NCBI GenBank assembly: GCA_963741305.1
Contig: CAVUHL010000003.1
Span: 372,001 to 436,000, forward strand
DNA: 64,000 nucleotides
Source of the DNA: DATMER01 sp963741305
GTDB taxonomy: Bacteria; Acidobacteriota; Thermoanaerobaculia; Multivoradales; UBA5704
Reading direction: 5' to 3'
Made by a program: the position numbers and the translations under genes. This document shows, in pieces, positions 1 to 8,248 of this stretch (positions within the stretch are counted from its first letter, which is position 1; each line of letters opens with the position of its first letter). The notes under the pieces are model-generated. The model was not told the DNA's origin and made no database searches. It saw nothing but the letters and a program-made list of their open reading frames with translations.

Positions 1-28
1 GATGGACCCCGACGGTTGCCCCAAGGAT

Positions 29-1501
29 TCATGACTCATACTTGAGACCCTGGTCGTACCGGGCGCGGAAGAGAAAGCGCTGGACGTGGCGGGCGAGTTC
101 TTCGTCCGCCGCGTCCTCTTCTGCCGCATCGATAAAGATCTTGACTGCGATCAGGGCCTGATTGTGGACCTTCTTGGCCGTGAAAACCTCGGTCAATTTC
201 GAGGTCAACGCTTTGACCTCTGTGGTTCTTCCTTGGTGTAGGAGTACGGCGGCCAGATCTAAAAGTGCCAGGGATACGTCATACCAGAGCTCCTTGAGCG
301 TGAACTGGCGCACTGCCCGCTCCAGCAGTGCATGTGCCTCTTGATGGCGGCCCAGGCCGGCTGCGACGCGCCCCCGCAGCCAGTCTACCCGCGGGATTTC
401 ATGCTCGTCGCCCCGGGCTTTGGCCAGCTCGCGAACCTCGGGCAGAAGAGCACTCGCCTGTGAGCAGGAACCCAGGAATGTGTAGTTGACGGCGAGGTTG
501 AAACGCTGCATGTAGAAGAGGCGTGGCTCGCTCTGTCGATTCAGTAGGCGCCCGGCGTTGTGGAGCGTTTCGACGGCGCTTTCAAAAACGCCCATAGCCT
601 CTTGGATGGTTGCTATCTTGATCAATATCCGCGCAGGGCGATGACTGACCGGTCGAGCTTCCTCCAGCTTGGCTAGAGCCCTCGGAAGATCGCCTTGATC
701 TCGGTACAGGGAGCCCTCAATGTCGAACAGCCGCGCGGGGTCGAGCACTTCATCGGGATCTGAGCCGGCCAGCCACAAGGGCTTGATCGCTTGGAGACCG
801 GTGTCGGCGAGGTCCAGCTCTCCGGCCACGCGCAGTATGTTCGGCCCGAAAAGTCCGGCATATGAGCGGACCCGGCTCACCCACTCTTCCGGCCCCCGTA
901 CCCGCTCGGCGATCTCCACGGCGAGGCGAGACCAGAAAGCCGCCTCCTCAAGGCCGCGCGAGGCAGCTTCGGGGGATTCCTCCGCCACGATTTCCATCAG
1001 GGCCCAGTGCTGGTACTCGCGGCACTCCTGGACGACGGCGAACCGCTCCTCCTCGGTCTTCAGATCTTTGAGAGCCTGCAGTTGCAATCGCGCGAACCAA
1101 CGCAGAGGCTCGCGATGCTCGGGCGCGGGATACCCGTCGAGGGGCGGGAGGTCGCGGAGCCGGTGGGCGAGCTCAAGGTAGAGAGCGCGCCGGGCCTGGC
1201 TCTCGCGGAAGAGGGCCATCTCGATCTCGTCGCGCTCCTCAGGGGTGAGTCCGTCGGGTTGCTTGAGGGACTCCATGGCCTCGATCCAGCCCGCGGTGAC
1301 CGCGGCGTGCGCGGGCCGGGCGCCGAGGGCGGCGAGCGTGTCGCGGAAGGTTTCCTCGTCGACGGGAGCCCTGTCCTCCTTGGAGAGCAGGTAGTAGGCC
1401 GACTTGCGGCCGGTGAGGGCGGCCACGGTCTTCTGGATCAGCCCCTTGAACTCGACGATGAACTTGAGGACGCGCTGGCGCAGCTCTGGCCTGATCGTCA
1501 T
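29..1501 (-). CDS. TPR-type helical repeat protein, unknown role
   Basis: About 490 residues, soluble, no signal peptide. The second half is built of TPR-like helical pairs (for example LRGRVAAGLGRHQEAHALLE and the following ALLDLAAVLL segment). The N-terminal 130 residues are charged and helical and match nothing I can name. The frame is open upstream to 1576, but the ATG at 1501 (MTIRPELRQRV) has GGAG about 10 nt upstream and is the likely start. Its C-terminal repeat pattern resembles the proteins at 2357-3586 and 3991-5115, so the three look like one paralogous family. A scaffold or regulatory role is inferred from the fold only. Confidence 0.75.
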   Translation of the reverse strand: MTIRPELRQRVLKFIVEFKGLIQKTVAALTGRKSAYYLLSKEDRAPVDEETFRDTLAALGARPAHAAVTAGWIEAMESLKQPDGLTPEERDEIEMALFRESQARRALYLELAHRLRDLPPLDGYPAPEHREPLRWFARLQLQALKDLKTEEERFAVVQECREYQHWALMEIVAEESPEAASRGLEEAAFWSRLAVEIAERVRGPEEWVSRVRSYAGLFGPNILRVAGELDLADTGLQAIKPLWLAGSDPDEVLDPARLFDIEGSLYRDQGDLPRALAKLEEARPVSHRPARILIKIATIQEAMGVFESAVETLHNAGRLLNRQSEPRLFYMQRFNLAVNYTFLGSCSQASALLPEVRELAKARGDEHEIPRVDWLRGRVAAGLGRHQEAHALLERAVRQFTLKELWYDVSLALLDLAAVLLHQGRTTEVKALTSKLTEVFTAKKVHNQALIAVKIFIDAAEEDAADEELARHVQRFLFRARYDQGLKYES

Positions 1502-1753
1502 GCAGTCGGGTCTCCGGATCGTTCCATTCGTTTCAAGTGCACGGCACGCGAGGGCATGCCAATTTTGAAAAGTCACACGCCGCCATTCCCCCGGGCACGC
1601 CGCAGGATAATTGCGTTTTCACAAAAAAGCGAGGGAGACGCGCCCGGAAATTAACAAAGCTGCATGCTGGGCTCCGAAAGGAGCGGCTTGCAGCGCAGAA
1701 ACGTCGCCAGAGTGCCGGATTCTGGAGAATCCGCGTCGCCAGCCGATCAAGGA

Positions 1754-1972
1754 ATGAAAGGAAAGGGTTTTCATCTGGTGGCGACGACGAAGACGGCCCG
1801 GCGGCGCTGGAGCCATGCGGACCCGGAGGACATGCGGAAGCTGCTCGCGGACGGCCTGGAGGCGAAGAGCGCCACGGCTCTGCGCAGGCACCTGCGAGAC
1901 TGCCTCGATTGCGCGCTCCTGGCCGGCCGGCTGGCGGCGATCCAGGGCACCGACCTGGAAGTGACTTCATGA
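1754..1972 (+). CDS. Small zinc-finger-like protein
   Basis: About 72 residues. The core reads LRRHLRDCLDCALLAGRLA, a His-x3-Cys-x2-Cys arrangement like the zinc-binding N-terminal domain of anti-sigma factors, but with no membrane segment after it. The frame is open from 1664. The ATG at 1754 is preferred because the earlier residues look non-coding and it is preceded by a purine-rich AAGGA. Its stop overlaps the ATG of the next gene (ATGA), so the two are probably translationally coupled. It heads a run of same-strand genes to 3813. Function unknown. Confidence 0.55.
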   Translation: MKGKGFHLVATTKTARRRWSHADPEDMRKLLADGLEAKSATALRRHLRDCLDCALLAGRLAAIQGTDLEVTS

Positions 1973-2364
1973 GCTTTCATCTAGCTTACCTCAAGCTGAA
2001 CACGGATTTTTTCCTGAGCGGCAAGCCGACCTCGGAGAAGCTGCAATACGCGCTGGTGCCGGTGGAGCTTCCGGCCGGGCAGCAGTGGTACCTGGAGCGG
2101 ATCGACCTGAACGGCCGGCCGATGGGGAGGTTCCCGGCCATGCCGGAATTCCTGCGCACGCTGCGCCGGCCGGAGATCGACCCCGGGACGGAGGACCCGG
2201 TCGAGCGCCGGCTGATCGAGCACGTGAAGGGCCGGGCGCTGGCCGCGGCGCACGTGCTGCCGGCGATCGTGGCTACCCAGAGGACGCCGGTCTGGTCGAA
2301 GTTGAGGCTTCCGGCGGAAGTGGTCGCGGTGCTTCAGCGCCTGGGAGGCGCGGGCAATGGATGA
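1969..2364 (+). CDS. Conserved hypothetical protein, 131 aa
   Basis: Starts MSFHLAYLKL at an ATG overlapping the upstream stop. The reading frame is open further upstream, but that part is out of register with the coupled start. The protein is soluble with no recognisable motif. Segments such as YALVPVELPAGQQWYLERID suggest a beta-rich fold. It overlaps the next TPR gene by 8 nt. The layout (zinc-finger-like protein, this protein, TPR protein) suggests the three work together. I do not recognise the family. Confidence 0.6.
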   Translation: MSFHLAYLKLNTDFFLSGKPTSEKLQYALVPVELPAGQQWYLERIDLNGRPMGRFPAMPEFLRTLRRPEIDPGTEDPVERRLIEHVKGRALAAAHVLPAIVATQRTPVWSKLRLPAEVVAVLQRLGGAGNG

Positions 2365-3586
2365 GGGCGATCCAGGGGAGGAAGCGGCGTTGTACCACCT
2401 TTTGAGCTGCTCGCCGTGCCGGGAAAGGGCGCAGGCGGCGTTGCTGGAGCGCCACGGCACGAAGCTCGCGCTGCCGGCGCTCGGGCTGGGGATTCTGCTG
2501 GACGAGGAGTGCGATCCCGGAATCCCGCTCGACGGGCTTCTCGACGAGCTGCTGGCCCGGCCGCGGGAACAGCACTTCGAGCTGCTCGACGAGCCGCCGT
2601 TTCAGGAGGGCCTTCTGGTGGGGCCGCTGCTGCGGCGGAGCCGGCAGGAGCAGTTGCGGGAGCCGGAATTCGCGGAGCATCTGGCGTTCCTGGCGGCGCG
2701 GCTGGCGGGCAGGACGCTCGACGACGCCGGGCTGCGCAAGGCGCTGTTGCGAGCCTGCCTTCTCAAGAGCAACGCCCGGCGGCTGGCCGGAAGGCTTGAG
2801 GAGGCGCACCAGGCGCTCGCCCAGGAGGGCTCTCTCCTGGCGCCGCTGCCGGAGCTGGCGCGGCTGCGGCGCGCCGTGGGGCTGGTGCGTTGGGAGCAGG
2901 GCCGGCTGGAGGAGGGGGCGTTCCATCTGGAAGGGGCGGTCACCGCGTTTTCGGTGGCACGGCGGCGCGCCGAGGAGGGAGAGGCGCTGGCGCTGCTGGG
3001 CCTGCTGCAGGCCGAGGCAGGCCTGCTGCCGCAGTGCACCGGTTCTCTGCAGGACGCCCTGCGGTTGCTCGCGGCCGAGGGCCGGCCCTGGCTGGTGGCG
3101 CGCGGCTGCCTCACTTTGGCAGGAGCGTTCGCCGCCCTGGATTGCCCGGATGAGGCGGGAGGCCTGCTGCGCAGGGGCCGGGAGCTGACCGGCACGGTGG
3201 GCGATCCGGCCGAGGCCACGTTCCTCTACGGGCTGGAGGGCGCGGCGCTGGGCGCGCTGGGCGAGGCCGAGGAGGCCTGCCGACTGCTGCGGCCCGTGCG
3301 CAGCCGTCATCTGATCGAAGGCCGGCTTCCGGAGGCGGCGCTCGCCAGCCTCGACCTGGCGCTCGCTCTCGCCGAACAGGGCGCGAGCGGGGAGGTTGAA
3401 GGGCTCGCCAGGGATTTGGAAGAGGGGTTTCCAGGCGTGCCGGCCGCTACCGAAGCCGCGGCGACGCTGCGGGGGACGCGCTGGAGCGACCCCGCGCTGC
3501 GGCGCATTTTGGAGCCCGCGAGCCTGGCGCTACGGCGCCGGTTCCGCACCCAGGGGCCCCGGCCCCGCCCGCTGCCATTCGCCTGA
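2357..3586 (+). CDS. TPR-type helical repeat protein with N-terminal Cys pair
   Basis: 409 residues, soluble. The N-terminus has LLSCSPCRERAQAALLERHG, a CxxC-like pair reminiscent of a zinc-finger anti-sigma N-terminus. The rest is leucine/alanine-rich TPR-like pairs (for example LVRWEQGRLEEGAFHLEGAV and LEGAALGALGEAEEACRLL). The last third has the same 'LEGRxAAxLG ... LxLAxxLxxQG' pattern as the TPR proteins at 29-1501 and 3991-5115. The ATG at 2357 overlaps the previous gene by 8 nt, so this is one operon. No catalytic motif is visible. A protein-protein adaptor role is inferred. Confidence 0.7.
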   Translation: MDEGDPGEEAALYHLLSCSPCRERAQAALLERHGTKLALPALGLGILLDEECDPGIPLDGLLDELLARPREQHFELLDEPPFQEGLLVGPLLRRSRQEQLREPEFAEHLAFLAARLAGRTLDDAGLRKALLRACLLKSNARRLAGRLEEAHQALAQEGSLLAPLPELARLRRAVGLVRWEQGRLEEGAFHLEGAVTAFSVARRRAEEGEALALLGLLQAEAGLLPQCTGSLQDALRLLAAEGRPWLVARGCLTLAGAFAALDCPDEAGGLLRRGRELTGTVGDPAEATFLYGLEGAALGALGEAEEACRLLRPVRSRHLIEGRLPEAALASLDLALALAEQGASGEVEGLARDLEEGFPGVPAATEAAATLRGTRWSDPALRRILEPASLALRRRFRTQGPRPRPLPFA

Positions 3587-3600
3587 AGGAGGAAGCTGCC

Positions 3601-3813
3601 ATGAAAGAAGAGCACGTCCATCTCACCCCCGATCAGGTCGGCGTCCTGCTGGACGGCAGCCTCTCGCCCGAGGCCATCCGGCTGGCGGTACGCGTGCTGC
3701 TGGCGGGTTGCCCAGTGTGCATGGAGACCGTCCGGCAGGGGGTGCTGGGGCCGGATGACGCCGTCCTGCAAGGCCAGCCCGAGAGCCCGAAGCCGCCGTT
3801 CCCCTCCTCTTAG
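3601..3813 (+). CDS. Small Cys-pair protein, 70 aa
   Basis: Preceded by a good ribosome binding site (AAGGAGG, 14 nt after the previous stop). The sequence holds one CPVC pair (LLAGCPVCMETV) and no membrane segment. It resembles a truncated zinc-finger or anti-sigma-like domain, with too few ligands seen to be sure of metal binding. It is last in the 1754-3813 run. Function unknown. Confidence 0.55.
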   Translation: MKEEHVHLTPDQVGVLLDGSLSPEAIRLAVRVLLAGCPVCMETVRQGVLGPDDAVLQGQPESPKPPFPSS

Positions 3814-3900
3814 GTCCACTTTCCCCTCTTACCGCTCGATCTCTCCTCTGGCGCTGCAGCCTGCGGCGCCTGCGGTGCCATGTCTGACAAAATTTACATC

Positions 3901-3930
3901 TTGACGGACCAGACTATAGACGGATAGTCT
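3901..3930 (+). promoter_or_regulatory. Predicted sigma70-type promoter
   Basis: TTGACG at 3901-3906, an 18-nt spacer, and TAGTCT at 3925-3930, about 60 nt upstream of the ATG at 3991. The same TAGTCT hexamer follows a TTGACA box with the same 18-nt spacer at 40488-40517, which supports the call. The -10 region lies inside the palindrome at 3908-3933. Confidence 0.45.
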
Positions 3931-3933
3931 GGT
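3908..3933. promoter_or_regulatory. 26-bp palindrome, candidate operator
   Basis: Perfect 10-bp inverted repeat ACCAGACTAT-N6-ATAGTCTGGT. It covers the spacer and -10 of the promoter predicted at 3901-3930, where a repressor dimer would block RNA polymerase. It has no following T-run, so it is not a terminator. Confidence 0.5.
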
Positions 3934-3990
3934 GCAGTCGTACAAGAGAGCAAAGGAAGTGGCAGGAACCATTCAGCCGAGGAGAAGAGT

Positions 3991-5115
3991 ATGTGTGATG
4001 ACGAGGAAGAGATGATGGTAGACGAAGAGACCATGAGGGGTAGCGCGGAACCGCGGCAGCTTCTGAGGGAGCTGATGTCGGTCGCTCTGCCCCGGCGGGG
4101 GACGGCGGCGCGCTGGGAGCGCTTCCGCAGCCTGGAACTGGCCGAGCTGCTGCTCGATGAGAGCGAGCGCGACCAGGACGCGTCTCCGGCCAAGGCGCGC
4201 GAGCTGGCCTGGGCGGCCCAGTTGGTGGCAGAGCAACCCTACCCGGCGCCCGCGACGGCGCGGGTGCACGGGCTCCTCGCCCGCTCGCGGTGTCTCCAGG
4301 GCAACGCGCTCTGGCTTCTGGGAGAGCGGGTCGCGGCCGAGGCGCAGTTCGCGGCCGCGGTCCACTACCTGACGGGTCCGCCGAGCTGCGCGGAGCGCGC
4401 TGGCTACTGCGAAAGGCTCGCGAGCCTGCGGGAGGCGCAGGGCCGGTTCGACGAGGCCGCCGCGTTGCTCTGGCGGGCCCTGGCGATCCACCGGGCGACG
4501 CGCAGGTTCGAGGGGCAGGGCGCGTGCCTGTTCCGATTGGCCTTTCTTTGCTTCCACGATGGACAGATGGAGGCGGCGAGCCGCCTCTTCTCCCAGGCGC
4601 GGGGGCTGCTGGCGGGCGAGCGCTCGCCGGGTCTGGCGGCGCGGTGCAGCCTGGGCTTTGCGGTGTGCCTGGCTGTCCTCGGTGCGAAGGATCAGGCGCG
4701 CTTCCTGAGGAAGGAGGGCTTGGCCCTCGCGGACCGGACGACGGATGGGCGCGCCCTGCTGGACGTCGAGTGGCTCGAAGGCCGGCTCGCAGCGGCGCTG
4801 GGGGAGCACGAGAGGGCGGAACGGCATCTGGGGGTGGTGAGGCGGCACCTCGTGCAGCAGGGCCGCCTGGCCGACGCGGCCCTCTGCTCGCTCGACATGG
4901 CCCGGGTGTTCCTGTGGACCGATCGGGAGGAGCGGATCGGCGAGCTCATCGCCGAGCTGCAGGCGGCATTTCCGGTCTCGCTGGACCAGGTGCGGATGCT
5001 GATGGCGCTGCAGGACTTCCGCAGGGCAGCGGAGGAAGCGGCGGACGTGGAGGATGCCTCGCGCAAGGCCGCGGAGCTGATCCGCAGGCCCGGGGCGATC
5101 CTCGGCAAGCTTTAG
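3991..5115 (+). CDS. TPR-type helical repeat protein
   Basis: 374 residues, soluble and almost entirely TPR-like. Repeats include LASLREAQGRFDEAAALLWR, LAFLCFHDGQMEAASRLFSQ and LEGRLAAALGEHERAERHLG. The acidic start MCDDEEEMM is taken at the first ATG, which has GAGGAGA just upstream. The gene has its own predicted promoter with an overlapping palindrome (3901-3933), unlike the coupled genes before it. It is paralogous to the TPR proteins at 29-1501 and 2357-3586. It is followed after about 50 nt by the pterin-dehydratase-like gene. No enzymatic motif. Confidence 0.7.
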   Translation: MCDDEEEMMVDEETMRGSAEPRQLLRELMSVALPRRGTAARWERFRSLELAELLLDESERDQDASPAKARELAWAAQLVAEQPYPAPATARVHGLLARSRCLQGNALWLLGERVAAEAQFAAAVHYLTGPPSCAERAGYCERLASLREAQGRFDEAAALLWRALAIHRATRRFEGQGACLFRLAFLCFHDGQMEAASRLFSQARGLLAGERSPGLAARCSLGFAVCLAVLGAKDQARFLRKEGLALADRTTDGRALLDVEWLEGRLAAALGEHERAERHLGVVRRHLVQQGRLADAALCSLDMARVFLWTDREERIGELIAELQAAFPVSLDQVRMLMALQDFRRAAEEAADVEDASRKAAELIRRPGAILGKL

Positions 5116-5167
5116 GTACCTTCGTCCGAGGCCACTTTCGGTCCGGACTTTCCGAAGGAGCAGCAAC

Positions 5168-5518
5168 ATGAATCAGTTCAAGATGTTGACGTTCGATGCG
5201 AAGCAGGAGCCCATTCCGGTCATGCCCGACAAGCTGGAGCTGAAGCCGGAACGGGTGCAGGAGGAGATGGCGCGGCAGCTGGGCTGGGCGAAGCGCGAGG
5301 GGATGCTTGGCATCCATCGCGCCCGCAAGTTCGCCAGCTACGTCGAAGCCGAGGCGTTCGTCGCCTTCGTCGTGAAGGTGGCAGCGCACCGCCGGCAGCC
5401 GGTGACGGTGAACCAGACGGGCGGGAAAGTGAGCATCACGCTCACTGGCCGTCCCGCCCGGCACCGCGCGGCCGGGCTCACAAACGCCGTCTACGACCTG
5501 GCCTGCGTGCTGGGCTAG
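5168..5518 (+). CDS. Pterin-4a-carbinolamine dehydratase-like protein, catalytic His motif lost
   Basis: 116 residues. The C-terminal 75 residues follow the PCD/DCoH fold pattern: an aromatic-plus-helix segment (FASYVEAEAFVAFVVKVAA), a beta strand (VSITLTG) and the terminal helix GLTNAVYDLACVLG. In active enzymes the centre reads His-His-Pro. Here it reads HRRQP, so dehydratase activity is unlikely. It may keep a binding or dimerisation role, as DCoH does. Clear ribosome binding site (GAAGGAGCAGCAAC). The fold call comes from pattern reading only. Confidence 0.5.
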   Translation: MNQFKMLTFDAKQEPIPVMPDKLELKPERVQEEMARQLGWAKREGMLGIHRARKFASYVEAEAFVAFVVKVAAHRRQPVTVNQTGGKVSITLTGRPARHRAAGLTNAVYDLACVLG

Positions 5519-5548
5519 GCGGCAGGGACAAGAAAGGAGATAACGAAG

Positions 5549-5956
5549 ATGGCTACAAACTCACGCGCCGACCTCCTCAAGGAGTGCCGGACCACGACCA
5601 CGGTGGTGGAGCTGAACGCTGCCGACCTCGAGCACGCCCAGACGGACCGCGAGCTGCTCGAGGTCACCGTGGCGGAGATCGAAGAGGCGGTCGTCCGGCA
5701 GAAGCATCACAAGTTCCAGTTCCAGCAGGCGAGCCGGGATCTGGAACGGCTCACGGCGCTCGCCCGGGACCTGCTCCTGCGCCTCAAGAACGTCGTTCGC
5801 GGGAAGTACGGGATGACGTCGGAGAAGCTGGCCGAGTTCGGGCTGAACCCCCGGCGCACCAGGACTCCCTCGGCGCCCAAGGAACCGCTGCCTGAGGTGG
5901 CCCTTACCCCACCTCAGACGGCCCCCTCCGAGACCGATGGCACGCTCCAGAAGTAG
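5549..5956 (+). CDS. Small coiled-coil protein with 'YG-SE-L-EFG-P' motif
   Basis: 135 residues, strongly helical and charged over residues 1-95, then a Pro/Thr-rich tail. The helical part ends in KYGMTSEKLAEFGLNPRR. The protein at 40599-40967 has the same plan and ends HYGPDSERLVEFGIQPFRG, so the two are paralogues. Both have an AGAAGxAGxAGTACxxC-like stretch around the stop and a strong terminator just after it. Ribosome binding site AAGGAGATAACGAAG. No known domain; a structural or nucleoid-type role is possible but unproven. Confidence 0.65.
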   Translation: MATNSRADLLKECRTTTTVVELNAADLEHAQTDRELLEVTVAEIEEAVVRQKHHKFQFQQASRDLERLTALARDLLLRLKNVVRGKYGMTSEKLAEFGLNPRRTRTPSAPKEPLPEVALTPPQTAPSETDGTLQK

Positions 5957-5981
5957 CAGAAGTACACCTTGAAGGATCTCC

Positions 5982-6011
5982 GGGGGGCGCCAAGGCGCTC
6001 CCCGTTTTTTT
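5982..6011 (+). terminator. Rho-independent terminator
   Basis: Stem GGGGGGCGCC / GGCGCTCCCC with an AA loop, then G and seven T. It closes the 5168-5956 transcription unit. Confidence 0.85.
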
Positions 6012-6081
6012 GAATCCCACCCGTCCCCCGGCCCGCCGCCGAGCGGACCGGGGGATGCTCCCTCCTCCAACCCAGCTATCC

Positions 6082-6477
6082 CTAGTGCACGTCAGGGTCG
6101 ACGGCACCGACCAGCCAATTGAGGGCGATCTTCTCCCACTCCTGCTCCGTCGAGGCGTCGATGTAGCGGCTGGTGGCGTCGATGCCCGTTTCCTTGCCCA
6201 GGCGGCGGGCCTGGAGCGTGGCGATGGCGCTGTTGAGCACCACGGCGTTGCGCTCCATGCCGACCTGCTTGAAGAAGCGGATCGCCTCCTTGAAGATCTC
6301 CTGCGCGTCCGCGGGGAAGGCCCGCGAGTGGCGCATGTCCAGGAGCACGGGGAACTTGCGGCCCCGGGAGCGGATCGTCTGTCTCATGTCGTCGAGGAGC
6401 GTGCTCAGGTCCTGCTTCTGAAGGAACCCTTCGAACACCAACTTGTAGCCGTACTGCGTCTGCTCGATCCGGTGCAT
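6082..6477 (-). CDS. STAS/SpoIIAA-like protein
   Basis: About 131 residues. The pattern is beta strand (YGYKLVFEGFL), helix (STLLDDMRQTI), hydrophobic strand (FPVLLDMRHSRAF) and helices, as in SpoIIAA-like/STAS proteins that bind partner regulators. A central strand with an Asp (VLLDM) sits where STAS proteins have their regulatory loop. The frame is open to 6525. The ATG at 6477 has GGGAGG 8 nt upstream and is the better start. It lies alone between two terminators. It might be an anti-anti-sigma-type switch; the partner is not visible nearby. Confidence 0.5.
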   Translation of the reverse strand: MHRIEQTQYGYKLVFEGFLQKQDLSTLLDDMRQTIRSRGRKFPVLLDMRHSRAFPADAQEIFKEAIRFFKQVGMERNAVVLNSAIATLQARRLGKETGIDATSRYIDASTEQEWEKIALNWLVGAVDPDVH

Positions 6478-6575
6478 GTCCCAGCCCTCCCTTGAGAAAA
6501 AATCCGACGACTGCAAGAACTCCAATTACATTAAGAGTGCAGGAAGACGGACAAGGTGGGACAGTCGGGACAGGC

Positions 6576-6605
6576 AAAAAAATAGGGGAGCCTGAAGGGC
6601 TCCCC
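6576..6605 (-). terminator. Rho-independent terminator of the porin gene
   Basis: On the minus strand: stem GGGGAGCC / GGCTCCCC with a 5-nt loop, then TATTTTTTT. It sits 28 nt after the stop of the outer-membrane protein gene. Confidence 0.85.
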
Positions 6606-6632
6606 GGCGATGGTCGGCGTGAACCGACCGAG

Positions 6633-7904
6633 CTACAGGTTGAAAGAGAACGTGGCGAGGATGCTGTCGAGCGTCGTCTCGGTGGTGATGCGCGTGCCCG
6701 GGACCGGGCCGGCGACCGGCGAGATGAAGGGGCCCGAGATCTCCTCGGCAAAGGCGCGGTAGTAGCCCAGGTTCATGGTCAGGGCCTCGGTCACTCCGAC
6801 ACCCATGCCCACCGTGGCGTGCGAGCCGAACACGGCCGGGGAGGCGATGTTGAAGATGGTCGCCTCGTCCGGGATGGCGCCCTCGGTCTCATTCCAGCCG
6901 GCGCGCAGCGCGAACTTCGGCGTGGCCTGGAACTGGATGCCCAGGGCGTAGGCCGTGATGTCCTGCCAGCCGAGGGACTCGCTGAAGCCTTCGGCGTCCG
7001 CGAAGAACATCTGCTTGGCGTCGACGGCGATCTTGAGCCGCTCGGTGGGCGTGAAGCCGATGCCGACCACGATGTTGGCCGGGTTGTTCACCTGCAGCGA
7101 CAGGTCGCGGGCAGTGCCGAAAGTGGGCAGGTTCGGGTTCGCGACCGTGGAGCTCCACTCGAAATCCTCGAAGTCCATCTCGGTCTGGTAGGAGAGGCCG
7201 ATGTTGAAGGCGTCGCTCACCTTGTAGAGCAGGCCGATCTGGGCGCCGAAGCCCCAGGCGCTGTCGCTGTCGGCGCTGGGCACGAAGCAGACGCCGCCGG
7301 CCGAGCAGTCAGGGGCGGCGAAGCCCGCGGGACGGGCGGTCAGCGAGGCGCGGCCGACCACGAGCGCGCCGCCGAGCGACAGCGAGTCGTTGACCTGGTA
7401 GGCGATCACCGTCGGCACCTTCATCAGGGCGTAGCTGGAGTAGATGTGGCCGAAGCCGAAGGGCTGCGGCGCGAAGATCGGGTTGGTCGAGTCCTGCGGG
7501 AAGTCGGCGCCGAAGCCGGCCATGCCGAGGAAGCCGACGCCGAAGGCGATCTTGGAGCCCGGCTTGTGGGAGGTGAAGCCGAAGGCCGGGATGAGCGCCG
7601 GGTCGCCCCGGTGCTCGGTCTTGCCGGAGAACGTGCCGAACGGGGTCGAGACCGAGCTTTCGACGGAGATGTCGTCGTCGGCCAGCTCGGCGCTGAACTC
7701 CATCTTGTGGCCGTCGAGTTGGGTGAGCAGTGCGGGGTTCAGGTTCAGTGCACCCAGGGCATCGTTGGGCAGCGCCACGCCGGCGCCTCCCATGGAGCTG
7801 TTGACCGCCCCGATGCCATGCAGCTGGTTACCGTTGCCCGCCCAGGCCGGGAGCGCGGCGCAGGCGGAGAGGAGGAGAGCGAAGCCTATGAACTTCCGTG
7901 ACAT
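6633..7904 (-). CDS. FadL/OmpP1-type outer-membrane transport protein
   Basis: 423 residues. It starts MSRKFIGFALLLSACAALPAWAG, a Sec signal peptide of about 22 residues. The mature N-terminus has the FadL family hallmark NQLHGIGAVNSSMGGAGVAL followed by DALGALNLNPALL. The rest alternates beta strands and ends in a Phe-Asn-Leu strand (ILATFSFNL), typical of outer-membrane barrels. Likely role: uptake of hydrophobic substrates such as fatty acids. The frame is open to 8144, but the signal peptide fixes the start at 7904, with AGGGAG upstream. Monocistronic, with its own promoter and terminator. Confidence 0.85.
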   Translation of the reverse strand: MSRKFIGFALLLSACAALPAWAGNGNQLHGIGAVNSSMGGAGVALPNDALGALNLNPALLTQLDGHKMEFSAELADDDISVESSVSTPFGTFSGKTEHRGDPALIPAFGFTSHKPGSKIAFGVGFLGMAGFGADFPQDSTNPIFAPQPFGFGHIYSSYALMKVPTVIAYQVNDSLSLGGALVVGRASLTARPAGFAAPDCSAGGVCFVPSADSDSAWGFGAQIGLLYKVSDAFNIGLSYQTEMDFEDFEWSSTVANPNLPTFGTARDLSLQVNNPANIVVGIGFTPTERLKIAVDAKQMFFADAEGFSESLGWQDITAYALGIQFQATPKFALRAGWNETEGAIPDEATIFNIASPAVFGSHATVGMGVGVTEALTMNLGYYRAFAEEISGPFISPVAGPVPGTRITTETTLDSILATFSFNL

Positions 7905-7916
7905 GACGATCTCCCT

Positions 7917-7933
7917 GATCAGTCTCGCTGATC
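7917..7933. promoter_or_regulatory. Short palindrome in the porin leader
   Basis: GATCAG-N5-CTGATC, just upstream of the porin ribosome binding site. It could be an operator or a small mRNA hairpin in the leader. No further support. Confidence 0.25.
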
Positions 7934-8013
7934 GTAATTGTGCGGTTCCCCAGCGGCCGGGGGTGCGGCGCCCCGCGGCACGGAAACCTTTGCACCTAGG
8001 AATAGCTGACGGA

Positions 8014-8041
8014 ATCATAGCGAAAGCGATAGCCCCGTCAA
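8014..8041 (-). promoter_or_regulatory. Predicted sigma70 promoter of the porin gene
   Basis: On the minus strand: TTGACG (8036-8041), a 16-nt spacer, and TATGAT (8014-8019). It gives a leader of about 100 nt to the start at 7904. The remaining intergenic stretch to 8248 has a weak plus-strand candidate (TTGCGG at 8106, TATCCT at 8130-8135) that could serve the chemosensory operon. Confidence 0.6.
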
Positions 8042-8248
8042 AGGGCATGCTGCGCAAAAGCTTGTCACCCGTGCACCGAAGTGCTCCGAAGACGTACAGC
8101 TGCGCTTGCGGCGGAAGGCTGAAATCCCCTATCCTACGAAGCAAATTCGCTTGACAGTCGAGCGTCGGCGTCCCCGAGGGGGGGCGTCCCGCCGTGCGAG
8201 CCGCAGCAGGGTGGTCCCCCCGCCGGCAGCGAAAGGAGAAAGACAGGA

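Noticed and set aside
6492..7901. 469-codon plus-strand frame
   Set aside because: Antisense to the FadL-type porin, which has a signal peptide, promoter and terminator of its own.
8150..8248. c-di-GMP riboswitch in front of the Wsp-like operon
   Set aside because: The region is GC-rich and structured, but the conserved GEMM loop and receptor sequences could not be found.
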